A stretch of 10,375 bases of DNA, from assembly GCA_000447185.1 (NCBI GenBank), contig KE647288.1:3364-13738 (forward strand), given 5' to 3'. The DNA comes from Vairimorpha apis BRL 01 (lineage: Eukaryota; Microsporidia; Nosematidae). Under the pieces are notes generated by a model that was not told the DNA's origin, searched no databases, and saw only the letters and a list, made by a program, of their open reading frames with translations. Made by a program: the position numbers and the translations under genes. Shown here piece after piece: positions 8,386-10,375 of the stretch. Positions within the stretch are counted from its first letter, which is position 1. Every line of letters starts with the position of its first letter.

Positions 8386-8675
8386 AAAAAATGTGTTGTG
8401 CCCATGGATTCTGCAAAATTTTAAAATAATATCAATTATGTTATTAACATTGTAAATATTTTTTTTGATTTTTTTAATGTTATATTGTTGCTTGTATATT
8501 AATTTTAAGTTTCACGTACATAATTATATAATTCTACATTATTTTTTATATATCCCTTTACAGGTTGTAAATTTTTGTATTTTTTTTTCATATTATTTAG
8601 TGAGTTCTTTAGACCCACAATATAATAATATAAAACAACTTGTCATTTCTGAGGTTATGACATAATGATTTATAT
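8386..8675. other. Spacer with a weak hydrophobic frame, probably non-coding
   Basis: A frame at 8465-8665 opens with TTG (first ATG at 8477) and reads as an F/Y/I/L-rich string, as T-rich DNA does by chance. Its last 25 residues are less biased. Small GC-richer patches (gtgcccatgg near 8398, tagacccac near 8610, ctgaggttatgac near 8649) could be remnants of older sequence. I do not call a gene. Confidence 0.4.
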
Positions 8676-9256
8676 AATTTTAAAAAATCGATAAGAAAGA
8701 AAAATAAATGTTATAAAAACATTGTTATAAATAAATTATTAATAAAATAATTTATTTAAATAACTCTAAAACTTTATAAAGGTCTTCTATAGACATAAAT
8801 AATATTAATTTTAAAAAATCGATAAGAAAGAAAGATAGATGTTATAAAAACATTGTTATAAATAAATTATTAATAAAATAATTTATTTAAATAACTCTAA
8901 AAACTTTATAAATGTCTTCTATAGATATAAATAATATTAATTTTAAAAAATCGATAAAAAACAAAGATAAATGTTATAAAAACTTTGTTATAAATAAATT
9001 ATTAATAAAATAATTTATTTAAATAACTCTAAAAACTTTATAAAGGTCTATCTAAAGACATAAATAATATTAATTTAAATATTAAATTAATATTTCCAAA
9101 AAAAATGTATCACATAATTAAAAATAATGACAAAAAACAAAGATAAATATTATTAAAACTTTGTTATAAGCAAATAATTAATAAAATTATATATCTAAAT
9201 AATTCTAAAAATTTTATAAGTATTCCATGTACATTTGACATAGAATAAATAATATA
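8676..9256 (+). repeat. 131-bp tandem repeat, three close units and one diverged unit
   Basis: Units begin with aattttaaaaaatcgataa at 8676, 8807 and 8939 (periods 131 and 132). A fourth, diverged unit from 9072 carries extra sequence of about 55 bases before its acaaagataaat segment. The first two units differ at only about five positions, so expansion is recent. Each of the first three contains a perfect 13-bp inverted repeat with a 5-base loop (first unit: 8728-8740 with 8746-8758). No reading frame is shared by the units. Confidence 0.85.
8728..8758. other. Inverted repeat inside the 131-bp unit
   Basis: taaataaattatt (8728-8740) is followed by aataa and then its exact reverse complement (8746-8758). 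It is repeated unchanged in the second unit (8859-8889) and the third. It could extrude as a cruciform or fold in RNA, but being all A and T it may equally be a product of composition. Confidence 0.6.
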
Positions 9257-9415
9257 AATTTATTAAATTTACAAACATTTAAATTAATTCCTACTTAAAA
9301 ATATTATATTAATGTATATGTATAAAACAACTAATAATCATAATAAATTTACAGAAAATATATTTTAAAAAACGTATAACCATTATTATGATACAATATG
9401 ATTATAAAAAACAAG

Positions 9416-9493
9416 TTATACATTTATAAATAACTTAAATATTTATAAAAAATATCAAATTATACATTTATAAATAACTTAAATATTTATAAA
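9416..9493 (+). repeat. 44-bp direct repeat, two copies
   Basis: A 34-base string starting ttatacatttataaataact occurs at 9416-9449 and again at 9460-9493 without change, separated by aaatatcaaa-like spacer. Confidence 0.75.
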
Positions 9494-9556
9494 TTTTAAA
9501 CATAAAACGTGACCCAATAAGTATATATAATATTGTTATTCAAATAAATCCATGTG

Positions 9557-9775
9557 ATTCAAATTTGCACACGAATATCAATTCAAATAATTATCATAAT
9601 TTTAGAATGTTATTTTAAATATACATTTTATTCAAATTTGCACACAAATATCAATTCAAATAATTATCATAATTTTAGAATGTTATTTTAAACATACATT
9701 TTATTCAAATTTGCACACGAATATCAATTCAAATAATTATCATTATTTTAAAATGTTATTTTAAATATACATTTT
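9557..9775 (+). repeat. 73-bp tandem repeat, three copies
   Basis: Units start with attcaaatttgcacac at 9557, 9630 and 9703, and all three are 73 bases long with only a few substitutions between them. The unit includes a less AT-biased string, tttgcacacgaat, in an otherwise A/T background. No frame is conserved through the unit. Confidence 0.88.
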
Positions 9776-10080
9776 AAAAAATAAAAGATGTCTTTATTTA
9801 TAATAATAAGGAGTTAAAATTAAACAAATATATAACAAAAGATTTGTTTAAAAAAATTAAAATTAATAATAAAAAAAATTGTAAAAAATTATTATAATGT
9901 AGATAACATTAAATACTCTTACTTTAGATTTAAAATGAAATAAACTTATAGGTTCATAAATATAGGAAATATTAAATTATGTATGTTTTAGGTGAAATAA
10001 TAAAACATAAATAAATTTAAAATCTTAAATTAAATCATAATTATTTTTTTGGATACAAATTGTAATGATTTTGTAGAAAT
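9776..10080. other. AT-rich spacer without a gene
   Basis: A-rich DNA with no open frame, RNA gene or clear repeat that I can support. Confidence 0.55.
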
Positions 10081-10225
10081 AAAATAGTTTTTTATGTATT
10101 GATAAAGTTTTAAATATTTTATTTTATTAATAAATAAAAATATCTTTTATTAAAATATAGTATTTCATATATTGATAACGTTTTATATATTACTTTTATT
10201 AATAAAATAAATAAAATACAAAAAT
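10081..10225 (+). repeat. Diverged 73-bp direct repeat pair
   Basis: atgtattgataaagtttta at 10094 and atatattgataacgtttta at 10167 start two related segments, each leading into ttttattaataaa and ataaaaata-like sequence. The shift is 73 bases. The copies have drifted by substitutions and small indels. The unit is unrelated in sequence to the 73-bp triplicate upstream. Confidence 0.5.
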
Positions 10226-10288
10226 ATTCCTATAAAAATAGTTTTTCATAAAAGATATTTTTTGAATATATTATTATGGCAATAAAAT

Positions 10289-10375
10289 AAATGTCTTCTA
10301 TAGATATAAATAATATTAATTTTTAAAAAATCGATAAAAAACAAAGATAAATGTTATAAAAACTTTTGTTATAAA
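10289..10375 (+). repeat. Further copy of the 131-bp repeat, running off the window end
   Basis: From 10289 to the last base the sequence matches the junction and start of the 131-bp units near 8911-8998, including gtcttctatagatataaata and tcgataaaaaacaaagat, with two extra T. About 1 kb of other sequence separates it from the main array, so the family is dispersed as well as tandem, or a second array begins here. Confidence 0.85.

Noticed and set aside
8465..8665. 66-residue plus-strand hydrophobic frame, possible small membrane protein
   Set aside because: It needs a TTG start, lacks a CCC-type signal, and follows the T-rich composition; kept only as a note in the spacer entry.
8676..9775. 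CRISPR-like array
   Set aside because: Repeats are contiguous without unique spacers, the DNA appears eukaryotic, and there are no associated genes.
1..10375. tRNA genes
   Set aside because: Scanning for GTTCRA-type T-loops gave only isolated ttcaaa strings in coding or repeat DNA, without cloverleaf partners.

Overview
The window reads as a gene-poor, extremely AT-rich piece of a eukaryotic genome, most likely a microsporidian with an expanded genome. Three things point there. The only intact gene is intronless, has about 22% GC in a sampled line, and carries a CCC motif 11-13 bases before its ATG, as reported for Nosema-type microsporidia. The retroelement remains resemble non-LTR elements with a restriction-like endonuclease that I know from microsporidian genomes. 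The non-coding DNA is about 12% GC in a sampled line, as in low-density microsporidian genomes such as Edhazardia or Hamiltosporidium. The genus is not determined.

Layout: 1-598 is an AT desert. 612-1595 encodes an ITPase/HAM1-family nucleotide pyrophosphatase with a charged insertion of about 128 residues in its C-terminal half. 1661-3183 is a 5'-truncated, GC-richer (about 42% in a sampled line) non-LTR retrotransposon copy. It holds the end of the reverse transcriptase region, a C-X2-C-X8-H-X4-C zinc knuckle and a KPD...EVG endonuclease, and is broken by two single-base frameshifts and one TAG. A 12-bp direct repeat flanks it. Immediately downstream, about 3184-3720, lies a second, much older copy of the 3' part of the same family, colinear with the first at a constant offset of about 590 bases and ending in an 83/85-bp tandem duplication.

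From about 3820 to the end I find no convincing protein gene. This part holds AT-rich DNA and several tandem repeat blocks: a minisatellite near 5050-5228, a 117-bp unit at 8133-8385, a 131-bp unit with an internal 13-bp stem at 8676-9256 (recurring at 10289-10375), a 44-bp pair at 9416-9493, a 73-bp triplicate at 9557-9775, and a diverged 73-bp pair near 10081-10225. One GC-rich island of about 80 bases (7597-7680, about 44% GC) stands alone in the desert. It can fold into a long hairpin and is open for translation, and I cannot identify it.

There is no operon or pathway here. One housekeeping nucleotide-pool gene sits beside a site that has received the same retroelement family at least twice, surrounded by expanding satellite-like DNA. 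All similarity statements come from reading the sequence and from memory of the families; no search was run.
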